From Oscillospiraceae bacterium (lineage in GTDB: Bacteria > Bacillota > Clostridia > Oscillospirales > Oscillospiraceae): DNA of 64,000 nt. Each line of letters starts with the position of its first letter. The first letter of the stretch is position 1. The stretch lies in assembly GCA_910575695.1 (NCBI GenBank), contig CAJTGJ010000003.1:124001-188000 (forward strand). The letters are read 5' to 3'. Position numbers and translations under genes: made by a program. The notes beneath the pieces are model-generated. The model ran no database searches. It saw nothing but the letters and a program-made list of their open reading frames with translations, and was not told the DNA's origin. Shown in pieces: positions 8,508 to 17,617 of the stretch.

Positions 8508-9778
8508 AAAGGCAGTCGCTGAAACGCTCCTTTATGGAAGCTGTGGCAATGACAATGCTGATCGTGTTCCTGTGCGGCGGCTTTGCGATTTTCGGCTGTT
8601 ATCGTCTCCAAAAACATATTCTCCCCGATTCCAATGAGGTCTGGCTGACGCAGCAGACAACCGCCCCGGATGGTACGGTCACAGAGGCAAAGATGAGGTA
8701 CGTCCTTGACGGCTCACCGGCGCCATTCGGTCAACTGATACCGGACGGTCAGGAACCCAACGAGAGTCAGGGACAGACGAGCTACAGGATAGAGCGTATT
8801 GAAACCAGCTACTCCATGCTTTCGCCGAAAGCGAGAATGGCCTATCACGTTTCGCAAATTTGTATGGTGCTGCTGCCGTTCCTGCTTACCGTGATTGGAA
8901 TTACTTTGTGTGCGTGGTGGTTTTACCACAAGGTGCTGGAGCCGCCGATCACTGTCCTGATGGAGGCCACCACCCACATTCAAGACCGGGATTTGAACTT
9001 TCAGATCAGCTTTGACGGACAGGATGAATTGGGCCGGCTGTGTACCGCCTTTGAGAAAATGCGGCAGGCCCTATATGAGAACAACCGTCAGATGTGGAGT
9101 ATGCTGGAGGAACGCCGTGTATCGCAGGCATCCGTGGCCCACGATCTGCGCAACCCCATCGCCATCATGACCGGCTATGTGGAATATTTGCAGGAGAACT
9201 GCCGGGGCGGAACCTTGACGGAGGAAAAACTGGAAAAGGCGCTCTCCAATCTCGGCATTACCGCGGAGCGCATGGGCCGCTATACCGATACCATGCGCGA
9301 CCTGGGCGCGATCGAAGAAACAGAAGTTCACCGCAAAGAGGTGGAGCTCCCCGATTTTTTACAGCACATGGCGGATTCCTTATCCATCCTGTTTCAGAAT
9401 ACCCAGGTGCGTTTTTTCTGTGACCTCCATGTGCCGAAGGGGAGGGCCGTCCTTGACGGGGAACTGCTGTACCGTGTTCTGGAAAATCTGATCTCCAATG
9501 CCCTCCGTTTTGCGAAGCGGGAAATTGAGCTGGCTTTTTGTCTGGAGCATGGAATCCTGTCGGCCACCGTGACCGACGACGGGCCGGGCTTTTCGGACGA
9601 GCTGCTGAAAAAGAAAACCGCCCTGTTTTACTCCGAAGATGCCTCCGGCCAGCACTTGGGCCTGGGGCTTGCGGTGAGCCGGGTGCTGTGCCAGAAGCAT
9701 GGGGGAACCATAGAGCTTTCAAACCAACCGCCCCATGGGGCCTGTGTGAAAGCCTCTATCGCGGTCATGCAAGAATGA
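8495..9778 (+). CDS. sensor histidine kinase
   Basis: 427 residues. Two membrane segments (about 14-34 and 117-143) flank an extracytoplasmic loop of roughly 80 residues; then a HAMP region, HisKA with phospho-acceptor H216 in VAHDLRNPIAIM, N-box LENLISNALRFAKR, G1 TDDGPGF and a G2-like GLGLAVS. It autophosphorylates and transfers to the preceding regulator. The start ATG at 8495 lies inside the regulator's last codons (13-base overlap), indicating translational coupling. The small sensor loop suggests a cell-envelope or peptide signal, by analogy with other kinases paired to ABC transporters. Confidence 0.9.
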   Translation: MEKIKRQSLKRSFMEAVAMTMLIVFLCGGFAIFGCYRLQKHILPDSNEVWLTQQTTAPDGTVTEAKMRYVLDGSPAPFGQLIPDGQEPNESQGQTSYRIERIETSYSMLSPKARMAYHVSQICMVLLPFLLTVIGITLCAWWFYHKVLEPPITVLMEATTHIQDRDLNFQISFDGQDELGRLCTAFEKMRQALYENNRQMWSMLEERRVSQASVAHDLRNPIAIMTGYVEYLQENCRGGTLTEEKLEKALSNLGITAERMGRYTDTMRDLGAIEETEVHRKEVELPDFLQHMADSLSILFQNTQVRFFCDLHVPKGRAVLDGELLYRVLENLISNALRFAKREIELAFCLEHGILSATVTDDGPGFSDELLKKKTALFYSEDASGQHLGLGLAVSRVLCQKHGGTIELSNQPPHGACVKASIAVMQE

Positions 9779-9787
9779 GAGGTAATT

Positions 9788-10261
9788 ATGGACTACAAGA
9801 TTAGGCCAATATCAGCGGGAGAAGTAAGATTACTTCAAGATTTTTTATATGAAGCGATCTTTGTGCCGGAGGGATTGCCTGCACCTCCAAAATCAATTAT
9901 CAATCAGCCTGAATTGCAGGTGTATATAACCGGCTTCGGGACGAAAAAAGACGACATTGGTTTGGTTGCGGAAATTGATAATAAGCCTATTGGAGCTGTT
10001 TGGGTACGCATTATGAATGATTATGGACATATAGACAATGATACTCCATCCTTTGCAATATCCCTGCACAAAGATTATCGGGGCTTGGGAATAGGTACTG
10101 CGTTGATGAAAGAAATGCTCCGTATTCTCAAAGACAGAGGGTATAAACAAGCATCGCTTGCCGTACAAAAAACAAACTATGCTGTGAGGATGTATCGAAA
10201 AACGGGATTTGAGATTGTAGATGAAAACGAGGGAGAATATATCATGCTATGCCGCTTGTGA
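9788..10261 (+). CDS. GNAT family N-acetyltransferase
   Basis: 157 residues with the GNAT acetyl-CoA fold: ISLHKDYRGLGIGTALMKEM is motif A (R/Q-x-x-G-x-G/A), followed by LAVQKTNYAVRMYRKTGFEI. The acceptor cannot be read from sequence. It begins 9 bases after the kinase gene with GAGAGGTAATT before ATG 9788, so it can be co-transcribed. Base composition is strikingly AT-rich compared with every neighbour and codon use differs, a sign of recent acquisition. A strong terminator follows. Confidence 0.88.
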   Translation: MDYKIRPISAGEVRLLQDFLYEAIFVPEGLPAPPKSIINQPELQVYITGFGTKKDDIGLVAEIDNKPIGAVWVRIMNDYGHIDNDTPSFAISLHKDYRGLGIGTALMKEMLRILKDRGYKQASLAVQKTNYAVRMYRKTGFEIVDENEGEYIMLCRL

Positions 10262-10301
10262 TGCTACAATATCCCGTTTCCCTTTGAAAACCATCCCCCG
10301 G

Positions 10302-10336
10302 ATGCCGCCCAAAAAACTTGGGCGGCATTTCGCTTT
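10302..10336 (+). terminator. intrinsic terminator after the GNAT gene
   Basis: ATGCCGCCCAA at 10302-10312 pairs with TTGGGCGGCAT at 10318-10328, followed by a T-rich stretch. It separates the two-component/GNAT unit from the lipoprotein-ABC operon. Confidence 0.75.
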
Positions 10337-10338
10337 TC

Positions 10339-10367
10339 TTGACCGGATTTTGACTTTTGCCTGTTAG
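10339..10367 (+). promoter_or_regulatory. possible promoter of the lipoprotein-ABC operon
   Basis: TTGACC at 10339-10344, 17 bases, then TGTTAG, a poor -10. A second TTGACT at 10350-10355 makes a near direct repeat (TTGACC/TTGACT, 11 bases apart), which might be a response-regulator site. Weak. Confidence 0.3.
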
Positions 10368-10398
10368 GCTTAGTCCATCAAAGCAAAGGAGGCCATTT

Positions 10399-11433
10399 AT
10401 GCGAAAACGATTGATTGCTGTTCCCCTTATCTGCGGCGCTCTTTTATCCCTCGCCGCCTGCGGGAACTACTCCGTTCCAGACAGTTCGCCCCTGCCGTCA
10501 CAGGCTGCTGCCGCAAACCCGTTTGAGGCGGCAGAGGAGGATGCCGGATTGCTGGCAGTGCTCACCCACGGAGCTGCTTCGGCTGATTTTTCCGAGAGCG
10601 GGGAGCGTCTGCCATTCCCCTATGACGGCGGCGAGTTTCGGCTGGAGTACGAGTTTTCTCTCACCGGCAAAATGGATACCGTTGGATTTCTCCTGTTTCT
10701 GGACGGCCAGCCCCAGCCCTACAAGGTGAACGATACCACAGCGGAGTACGAGTATTGCCACAGCTTCCCTGCGGAGGAGGACCAGAGCTTTACCTTCCTC
10801 TTTGAGCCTGTGACCGGCAGCGCCGGCGACACGCTGGCCCTGACTGTGGTGAGCATCACCAACCCGGACTTCCAGCCGGATATGGAATCCACCTCCAGCT
10901 ATGGCTGGTATCACAAGACGCTGGATTCCTATGTTGAAATGCAGTTCAACGTGGACGCCCCCGCCGCCCATTCAGACCTTCCGCCTGCCCGGGAAATCTT
11001 TTCGCAAAGCGAAGCGCGGGAGGAAAAGGTCACAGCGCAGTATATGGAAAACGAGCTTCCCAAATACGGCTGGGACGGTGTGACCATAGACACGCTGGAC
11101 AGTGGAATCTATTATACGTTCTCCTGTGACGGCGGCATCACCTATGACAATCTGCGGGTTTCCGCTCCCATTCCCCTGCAATTTACCATGTGCGGCACAG
11201 CCGGAACACGTTACAGCATCGTTTTTTTCCTGGATCATCAGCCGGTGAAGCTTGACGAAAGCACCTTCCACTCCGTTACATTGAGCAAAGGCGGCGTCAT
11301 GGAGCTTGAAGCTGTGATCGACCCGGACAAGCTGGGGCAGTTTCACACCTTCTACTGTGTGGCCGTCCCCCAGGACGGAGCCTCCGGCCCGTTCTTTAAG
11401 ACCAATTCCATTCTATTGTATAAGGAGAACTGA
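10399..11433 (+). CDS. putative lipoprotein
   Basis: 344 residues starting with a lipoprotein signal peptide and lipobox LAAC (cysteine about residue 22), then a Ser/Pro-rich linker and two similar beta-rich segments (for example around FRLEYEFSLTGKMDTVGFLLFLDGQPQPYKV and the later LQFTMCGTAGTRYSIVFFLDHQPVKL), suggesting an internally duplicated domain. No family recognised. ATG 10399 is preceded by AAAGGAGG; earlier in-frame starts are not. It is the first gene of a run of six that encodes another lipoprotein and an ABC exporter, so it is probably an extracytoplasmic partner of that transporter. Confidence 0.75.
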   Translation: MRKRLIAVPLICGALLSLAACGNYSVPDSSPLPSQAAAANPFEAAEEDAGLLAVLTHGAASADFSESGERLPFPYDGGEFRLEYEFSLTGKMDTVGFLLFLDGQPQPYKVNDTTAEYEYCHSFPAEEDQSFTFLFEPVTGSAGDTLALTVVSITNPDFQPDMESTSSYGWYHKTLDSYVEMQFNVDAPAAHSDLPPAREIFSQSEAREEKVTAQYMENELPKYGWDGVTIDTLDSGIYYTFSCDGGITYDNLRVSAPIPLQFTMCGTAGTRYSIVFFLDHQPVKLDESTFHSVTLSKGGVMELEAVIDPDKLGQFHTFYCVAVPQDGASGPFFKTNSILLYKEN

Positions 11434-11435
11434 GC

Positions 11436-12635
11436 ATGAAAAAGACATTCTGCATCACATTGGCGCTGCTTTTTACCCTGGCGTTGTCCGCCTGCGGCAA
11501 GGCGGATTCCCCGGCTCCTTCGGTTTCGGGCGGCGCCTCCTTCGACACTCCTGTGGTTTCGGGAAATGACCCCTCCGGCACCCCTGTGGTTTCTGTTCCG
11601 TCCTCTGGCGGACAGCCGGGACCGTCCCCTTCTTCCTGCACCTTCGACCCTGCCCTGTTTGGCGGCAAGCTCCAGAGCTGCGCCTATGCCGGGAACGGAA
11701 CGCTTTTTGTGCTGGCAGACAAGCTGTACCTCTACGACACCGGGACTTCCTCGGTGCTGGCCACTGCGGAAGCGCCCCTGCGCGACTTTGAAGCCCAGGC
11801 CATTGACGGGGGCTATGTCCTGTCCGGTATGGACGACAGCGGCATGATGGCGTACATCTACGACAGCTCACTTTCTCTGAACACGGAGATCGCGGTGAAT
11901 GAGCTTTTGCAGGGGGATTTTGTTGTCGGCGAAACCGGGGGCGTAGCGGCCTCCACAGACGGAAAGAAGCTGGCGTTCGCCGCCATGGGCGGGCTGTATC
12001 TGTATGACCTGGAAAGCGGGAAACTGACTACCCTCCTGGACCTGGCTCAAAACGCCGGGACAGCCAGCATCAGTATTTCCATGCTGAACGGCGCTGCCTT
12101 TGCCCAGGATAACAGCCAGATCGTGTTCTTTGGCAGCGGCAGCTCAATTCCCGCGGCAGATGGCGAGGAAGACTTTTCCATCTATGGGAGCATCGCCGTG
12201 GATGGCAGCGGTCTGAAGCTCACAAAACCGTCCGACTATGAAATGGAAGAAATCCAGAGCAGCGTCAGCCGGTTGTTTTTCCCGCAGACCTTTACCCAGG
12301 CCAACGGTACGCTGCTTTGGATCGACCGGGCAGCGGGCGGCGCCAATACGCTTTCCTTCTCCGCCAGCGGTGAGGGAAAAGACGGCGTGTACGGCTCGGA
12401 GCAGGGGAACTATGTCGCCACCGCCGTTTTGGACGGCAGTCTGACCGTTCGCGTCTATGATGTGGCCACCGGGGAATTGGCCGCCACCGAAGTGATTGAA
12501 AACTCCGATTCCACATATTTCAGCCGCATCCCCAGGATTTACCTTTTAGACGGATCCAAAACCGCCGTAGTCGTTCTCGGAGGCAGTATCGACGAACTTG
12601 ATACGCTGGTATCCACATTTGAGTTTGGAGCGTAA
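11436..12635 (+). CDS. putative beta-propeller lipoprotein
   Basis: 399 residues with signal peptide and lipobox LSAC (cysteine about residue 20), a Ser/Gly/Pro linker, and then repeated beta blades such as LFVLADKLYLYDTG and LAFAAMGGLYLYDLESGKL, typical of a WD40/PQQ-like propeller anchored on the outer face of the membrane. It starts two bases after the previous stop (AAGGAG precedes ATG) and ends one base before the ABC ATPase start, so all are one transcript. Ligand unknown; the propeller-like tail of the second permease downstream may be related. Confidence 0.75.
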   Translation: MKKTFCITLALLFTLALSACGKADSPAPSVSGGASFDTPVVSGNDPSGTPVVSVPSSGGQPGPSPSSCTFDPALFGGKLQSCAYAGNGTLFVLADKLYLYDTGTSSVLATAEAPLRDFEAQAIDGGYVLSGMDDSGMMAYIYDSSLSLNTEIAVNELLQGDFVVGETGGVAASTDGKKLAFAAMGGLYLYDLESGKLTTLLDLAQNAGTASISISMLNGAAFAQDNSQIVFFGSGSSIPAADGEEDFSIYGSIAVDGSGLKLTKPSDYEMEEIQSSVSRLFFPQTFTQANGTLLWIDRAAGGANTLSFSASGEGKDGVYGSEQGNYVATAVLDGSLTVRVYDVATGELAATEVIENSDSTYFSRIPRIYLLDGSKTAVVVLGGSIDELDTLVSTFEFGA

Positions 12636-12636
12636 C

Positions 12637-13524
12637 ATGGAAATCACATTTGAACGCGTATCGAAGCAATACAAGAAAAAGTATGCGCTGAAAAACTTTA
12701 CCGCCACATTGAGCGAGGGCGTGTACGGTCTGCTGGGTGAAAACGGGGCCGGGAAAACCACGCTTATCAATACCTTTGTGGGCATCCTGCGGGGGGACAG
12801 CGGCACGATCCGGGTGGACGGCCAGGATGTGAGGACGCTGGGGAAAACGTTCCTGTCCCAAATCGGCTATATGCCGCAGTATCCTATCTTCTACCGGGAT
12901 TTTACCGTCAGGGATTTTCTGCTCTATATGTGCGCGCTGAAAGACATTTCCACCCACAAAGCGCAAGGCCGGGTTTCGGAGCTGCTGGCTACGGTGAACC
13001 TGACGGACGCGCAGGACAAGAAAATCGGCGCGCTCTCCGGCGGTATGCGCCAGCGCGTCGGCATTGTGCAGGCCATGCTGTCCGACCCGAAGATTTTGAT
13101 TCTGGACGAGCCAACCGCCGGTCTTGACCCCAGCGAGCGGATACGGTTTCGGAATCTGATCTCCCGGTTCGCCCAGGGCCGGACGATTCTGCTGGCAACC
13201 CATATCGTTTCCGATGTTGAGTGCATCGCGCGGGAAATCCTGCTGCTGAAACAGGGGACGCTGCTCATGCAGGGGACGCCCGCCGCGCTGGAGCAGAACA
13301 TTGAGGGCAAGGTGTGGAATGTGACCGCCGGGGCCGAAAGTGCCGCGCTGCTGACCGATATGTACTGCGTCAGCAACATGAAACAGGAGGGCGGACAGTT
13401 TACCCTCCGCATTATTGAGGATGGAGGCCCGATCAGGGCCGCACAGCCTGTCCAGCCCAACCTGGAGGATGTGTTCTTGTACTATTGCAGGGGGGAGCGC
13501 CATGATACGTCTGATACGGTATGA
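12637..13524 (+). CDS. ABC transporter ATP-binding protein
   Basis: 295-residue ATPase: Walker A GENGAGKTT, Q-loop, signature LSGGMRQRVGI, Walker B ILILDEPTAGLDP, and H-loop ATHIV. It drives the two membrane proteins that follow. This is the DrrA/BcrA-like class of ABC-2 exporters, often used for peptide or antibiotic export and immunity. It overlaps the permease by 23 bases. Confidence 0.92.
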   Translation: MEITFERVSKQYKKKYALKNFTATLSEGVYGLLGENGAGKTTLINTFVGILRGDSGTIRVDGQDVRTLGKTFLSQIGYMPQYPIFYRDFTVRDFLLYMCALKDISTHKAQGRVSELLATVNLTDAQDKKIGALSGGMRQRVGIVQAMLSDPKILILDEPTAGLDPSERIRFRNLISRFAQGRTILLATHIVSDVECIAREILLLKQGTLLMQGTPAALEQNIEGKVWNVTAGAESAALLTDMYCVSNMKQEGGQFTLRIIEDGGPIRAAQPVQPNLEDVFLYYCRGERHDTSDTV

Positions 13525-14722
13525 ATTTATCAAGCAGTTCTGTAAATGCTCCATTCTGGCGCTCTTTGTGGTGTTCAGCCTCGCCGATCTGTTCAAAATC
13601 TATGGTGAATACAAATCCTACTCCTTTTTGGCGGACGGGAACGGAGCGCGGAGCTGGCACACGAACCATTGGCAGCTCTATGAGGAGTACCGGGGGGAAA
13701 TCACCCCGGAGAAGGTGGAACGCCTGCTTGCCGTATATTCGCCTCTTGTGGAGGCTACGTCGGATATGACCGCAAGCACAGCCACCGATGACCCCAACAC
13801 GATGACCGGGAACCTGTATAGCGACAGGAACCTGCTGGACAAGTATTTTGTGCAGCCTATGCAGTATTCCTATGAGTACAGCGGCCGGTCAGAGCAGGTG
13901 GCAAACAGAGCGCGGCAAAACGCCGCGCTCTATGGGGAGCAGGGAGCGGTCTATCAGCAGAGGGAGAGCGGCGCGATCTATAACCTTTACGCTGGCCGCG
14001 CCATCCCCGCCTTTGCCTACCGGGAAATGTGCAATTACTATCTGAACTATGATTTTTCCATTGTCCTGACCCTTCTGCTTTGCCTCTATGGGATCATCGG
14101 AACCTTTGTGAGCGAACGGGAAACGCAGATGGATATGCTGCTGCTGGTAAGTCCCAACGGCGGCAGAAAAACAGCCCTGGCAAAAATCCTCGCGGCCACC
14201 CTGTTTCTGCTCGTGACATCGCTGTGGTTTTCTCTCCTTGACCTGGTTGGCTTTGCGGCGTCTTTTCAGACCTTTGAGGGGCTGGCCCTGCCGGTGTTCG
14301 CAATTCCGAACTTTGCGGAGGCATCCGTCAATCTCAGCATTTTCCAGTATGCCCTCCTGGCTGCGGCGCTCAAATGCGCTGGCGCATGGGTGATCGGGAT
14401 GCTCTGGCTGTTGGTATCGATGTTCTGGAAAAATGCCCTGCTCCCCTTTGTCATCAATTTTGCCCTCTGTATGGCGCTGACCGTCAGCGGAGCCGCCTGC
14501 GCCTACTCCAATTTCTTCTGGACAAAGGTGCTGAACCCTTATTCCCTGCTGACAAGCCGTGTTCTCCTGGGCAAAACGGAGTTTGTAAACCTGGGCGGAT
14601 TCCCCGTCCTGACCTGGCAGGCCGCAATATGGTTTGCTCTGATCGCGGGCCTCGCGGCGGCTGCTATGATTTATTTTCTGTCAGCGGAAAACTGTCACCG
14701 CTGTGTTCGGAGGGCAAAATGA
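13502..14722 (+). CDS. ABC-2 type permease
   Basis: 406 residues: one N-terminal membrane segment, an extracytoplasmic loop of about 140 residues, then five or more hydrophobic segments in the C-terminal half, the ABC-2 exporter layout. ATG 13502 follows GGGGGGAGCGCC inside the ATPase gene; the next gene begins in the ATGA overlap at 14719. The large first loop is typical of exporters paired with bacitracin/lantibiotic-type sensing systems. Confidence 0.85.
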   Translation: MIRLIRYEFIKQFCKCSILALFVVFSLADLFKIYGEYKSYSFLADGNGARSWHTNHWQLYEEYRGEITPEKVERLLAVYSPLVEATSDMTASTATDDPNTMTGNLYSDRNLLDKYFVQPMQYSYEYSGRSEQVANRARQNAALYGEQGAVYQQRESGAIYNLYAGRAIPAFAYREMCNYYLNYDFSIVLTLLLCLYGIIGTFVSERETQMDMLLLVSPNGGRKTALAKILAATLFLLVTSLWFSLLDLVGFAASFQTFEGLALPVFAIPNFAEASVNLSIFQYALLAAALKCAGAWVIGMLWLLVSMFWKNALLPFVINFALCMALTVSGAACAYSNFFWTKVLNPYSLLTSRVLLGKTEFVNLGGFPVLTWQAAIWFALIAGLAAAAMIYFLSAENCHRCVRRAK

Positions 14723-16719
14723 GTGTTTTCTCTTATGAATGGAAAAAACTGATGATTTTCCAGCGGGGCCTGCTCTATATCCTGGCCGCGCTCCTGGTCA
14801 GTACGGTCTGGCTGGCTGTAACCGACAGGCCGCAGAACAGCGCGATGGAAGACTACCGTGGGGAATACGAGTGGTATCTGGAACGGCTGGACGGGGCGTA
14901 CACAGGGGAAAAGGCCGCTTGGCTGGAGCAGGAGGCCCAGGCCATCACGGAGGCCCGCTATGCCCGCTCTCAATCCCAGGAAAGCTATTACAATGGCCAG
15001 ATCACAGCGGACCAGTATGAGCGGCAGACTGCGGAGGTCAACGCTGTATTGGCCCATGAGCATGGCTTTGAAGCTGTGTACCAGCAATATTTATATATCT
15101 GCGAGAACACCGGCAATCGTTACTTTCTGAACACAAACGGCTGGGCGGGGCTGTTTTCCGCCCAAACGCTGGATTTCCCGCTGTTCCTTGTGATTTTGAT
15201 TTTGGCAGCTGCGGTTTTTTGCTCGGAGTATAGCTGCCAGATGGACGCGCTTTTGCGGACGGCGCCCCAGAGCCGCAAGAGCGCCAGAAGCAAAGCCGTG
15301 ATGACCCTCTGCGCCGTGTTCGCTCTCTGCGGAGGGCTGGCCCTGATTCGCTTTGTATTTTTCGGGATAAAATACGGCCTGCCCCACGGGGAGTACCCTG
15401 TTCAGAGTATCGCCAGCTTCGGGGGCAGTACAAAAAACATCTCCCTGCTGGCCGCGTATCTGCTTCTGACCATCCTGCGCTGTTTTGGTTCGGTGTATCT
15501 CGCCGCTTTGCTGCTCTTTACCTCCGTTTTGGTGAAGAAATACGCTTTGACAGTGGTGATTGGGGTGGCATCCACCTTGATACCGTACATCGGACTGTCC
15601 AGGCAGATCTGCTGCCGCTTGCCGCTGCCCCTGCCGTTCCTGCTGGCAACCGGATTCCTGGAAGGGACTTCCTCTGTGGAGGATCCGCAGACCGGCAAAC
15701 CAATCGTAACTTTTTCGGAGCGTTCCCCCCAGGAGCTGCTGGCCCTGCTCGGCCTGTCCGCTGTGTGCTGCGCCCTCATGGTATGGTGGGTGCTGCGGCA
15801 AAACACAAATTGCTGGCAGTCTGGAAGAAAACCCGTCAGAGGCCGCAGGGCTGCCGCGCTCTGCCTGCTGGCGCTGCTCTCGATGTCCGGCTGCTCTGTC
15901 ACAGAATCCGCAAACGGGATATTCAATTCATCTTCGCAAAGTGTGTCGGAAACTTACAGCGTGATCTACGATGACCAGACGCGGACATACGCTCTGGAAA
16001 ACCGGGCAGCCGGCGCTTTGACGGATTTGCCCCTCTCTCCGCTGTTTGGGGCCTTTTCGGATGGGGAATCCGTCAAAGCCGTCTATATGGATGCCCCGTA
16101 CATTTATTATATGGCCTCCCGCACAGAACAGTATGTGGATCGGGTCGGCAGCTACAACAGCACAGCTACGCAGGTGTCCATCGTCCGGCTTGATACAGAA
16201 ACCTTTGAGGAACAGGTTATTTTCGAGAAAATAACGGACAGCGGGCGGTCTCTGCTGGGAATTGACTACACGGTGGGGGATACCTGGATGTTTCTGCAAT
16301 ACTGCTACGGCTTTTTCCTGAACGATGACAGCCTCTTTTTCATTACGAATGATGGGATTACGGAAGTAAGCAGGACGATTCAGCGAACGCAGGTGCTGGA
16401 CATCCCCACGAAAGGAAATATCGCGTTTGATGGGCGGACGATCTACTTCATCAACGAAAATTCTTTGCTGACAGCGTATGACACCAGGACCCACAAGGAA
16501 AGATCGTTTCGGAATGCGGTTGCTTACGACTTCTGCCTGACCGACCAGGGGCTGTATTTTATCAACCGCATGGATTCTGACTGCGTTTATCTGTGCGGCA
16601 GGGATGGCGTTGGCAGTCTGAAGGTTTCAAATGACCCGGCCCTGTCTGTTAATTATAACGGTGAGAAAGTTACCATGATTCTGAAATCGGACGGGAAGGA
16701 GGTGGTTTTCGAGCCGTGA
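14719..16719 (+). CDS. ABC-2 permease with fused lipoprotein-like propeller domain
   Basis: 666 residues. Residues 1 to about 365 repeat the permease layout of the previous gene. There follows a basic segment (SGRKPVRGRRAA) and then LCLLALLSMSGC with C392, which is exactly the shape of a lipoprotein signal peptide with lipobox, and about 270 residues of beta blades (VKAVYMDAPYIYYMASRTEQ and similar) like a DUF5050-type propeller. So the gene looks like an in-frame fusion of a permease and a lipoprotein. Whether the internal signal is cleaved or simply serves as the last membrane helix is open. ATGA overlap with the preceding permease shows translational coupling. Confidence 0.8.
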   Translation: MSVFSYEWKKLMIFQRGLLYILAALLVSTVWLAVTDRPQNSAMEDYRGEYEWYLERLDGAYTGEKAAWLEQEAQAITEARYARSQSQESYYNGQITADQYERQTAEVNAVLAHEHGFEAVYQQYLYICENTGNRYFLNTNGWAGLFSAQTLDFPLFLVILILAAAVFCSEYSCQMDALLRTAPQSRKSARSKAVMTLCAVFALCGGLALIRFVFFGIKYGLPHGEYPVQSIASFGGSTKNISLLAAYLLLTILRCFGSVYLAALLLFTSVLVKKYALTVVIGVASTLIPYIGLSRQICCRLPLPLPFLLATGFLEGTSSVEDPQTGKPIVTFSERSPQELLALLGLSAVCCALMVWWVLRQNTNCWQSGRKPVRGRRAAALCLLALLSMSGCSVTESANGIFNSSSQSVSETYSVIYDDQTRTYALENRAAGALTDLPLSPLFGAFSDGESVKAVYMDAPYIYYMASRTEQYVDRVGSYNSTATQVSIVRLDTETFEEQVIFEKITDSGRSLLGIDYTVGDTWMFLQYCYGFFLNDDSLFFITNDGITEVSRTIQRTQVLDIPTKGNIAFDGRTIYFINENSLLTAYDTRTHKERSFRNAVAYDFCLTDQGLYFINRMDSDCVYLCGRDGVGSLKVSNDPALSVNYNGEKVTMILKSDGKEVVFEP

Positions 16720-17012
16720 CGGCACGGGGGCGCCGAGCATCCGTCAGAGCAAGGCGAAAAAAGCGCGGCAGAAGTTTGATGATCGCCTATGCTTTGCGCG
16801 GTGTGATCCTCCTTCTGCAGGCTCTGAGGATTGTCCTTATGGTATGCGGGGTGCTTTATATCAGGGAGCATCTGGCTCCTGCTCCTGACAGCAAATTGCC
16901 GGATGGAAATGTGGGGCCAGATGATCCCGCTCTTTCAGAACCGCCCATTGTTTCGATAGAGCCTGCCATTCCTGGGGGATTTCACCCAAAAGATGCCCCC
17001 CACACAAACTGA
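16716..17012 (+). CDS. small membrane protein
   Basis: 98 residues starting at a GTG that overlaps the previous stop (GTGA). Very basic N-terminus, one membrane helix (about residues 23-50) and an acidic/Pro-rich outer tail. No family recognised. Its coupling to the permease suggests a small accessory subunit of the exporter. A start at ATG 16779 would remove the basic stretch. Confidence 0.5.
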   Translation: MTARGRRASVRARRKKRGRSLMIAYALRGVILLLQALRIVLMVCGVLYIREHLAPAPDSKLPDGNVGPDDPALSEPPIVSIEPAIPGGFHPKDAPHTN

Positions 17013-17015
17013 AAT

Positions 17016-17342
17016 TTACCAACGTGTTATATTCTTTTCAAACTTTGCAGTGTATGCCTGTTTTAATTCATCGGCAGATATTCCAAAACATAGCATAACA
17101 TCATTATAATACATCAGAACATCAGCCATTTCTTCAACAAGGTCTTTTCTTAATTCAACATCATCCGCCGCCTTTCTATCTCCATGTTTTTTGACAATAT
17201 CAATCACTTCTCCAATTTCGCCTATCATCCAAAGCAGCTTGTGCTTACCTGCTTCAGGAGAAATCTGTTCCCATTTATCTTTGTATTGATCCTGAAGCCT
17301 TTTTTGCATATCTAACATTTCATTTATACTGAAATCAGGCAT
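17016..17342 (-). CDS. MazG-like nucleotide pyrophosphohydrolase
   Basis: 108 residues, all-helical, with WMIGEIGEVIDIVKKHG and later LRKDLVEEMADVLMYYNDV, the ExxE...ExxD metal-binding pattern of the MazG/dUTPase-like family, which hydrolyses nucleoside triphosphates to monophosphate and pyrophosphate. GAAAGGAG precedes ATG 17342. Like the GNAT at 9.8 kb it is strongly AT-rich compared with the chromosome, pointing to horizontal origin. It is convergent with the ABC operon, and the two stop codons are only a few bases apart. Confidence 0.85.
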   Translation of the reverse strand: MPDFSINEMLDMQKRLQDQYKDKWEQISPEAGKHKLLWMIGEIGEVIDIVKKHGDRKAADDVELRKDLVEEMADVLMYYNDVMLCFGISADELKQAYTAKFEKNITRW

Positions 17343-17378
17343 AAGTATTCTCCTTTCAAATGCCGATTTTTTGAACAG

Positions 17379-17407
17379 AGTATACCACGACTGCAAACCA
17401 CCTTCAA
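17379..17407 (-). promoter_or_regulatory. sigma-A promoter of the MazG-like gene
   Basis: Minus strand: TTGAAG (17402-17407), 17-base spacer, TATACT (17379-17384), about 37 bases before the start. Confidence 0.65.
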
Positions 17408-17617
17408 CCCTCGTTTATAGGCGTTGATAGCAGTGGCAAGCAATGCGCCGGTATATACCAAAAAGCTATCCATTTCGTCAAAGGCGGTGATGGACCAGCA
17501 GAAGGGAACCGAAGCGGGAGTGTCCGGGAATGACCTGGGCGCTCCTTCTTCTTGATAGGCCGCCCTCCTAAGAGCGCACTTACTCACCACCGGCCCAGGG
17601 TCGATGGTGGTACCGTC

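Noticed and set aside
17343-17617. Gene between the MazG-like and nitrilase genes
   Set aside because: The open frame there has no ribosome binding site and no homology I recognise; it mostly spans the MazG promoter.
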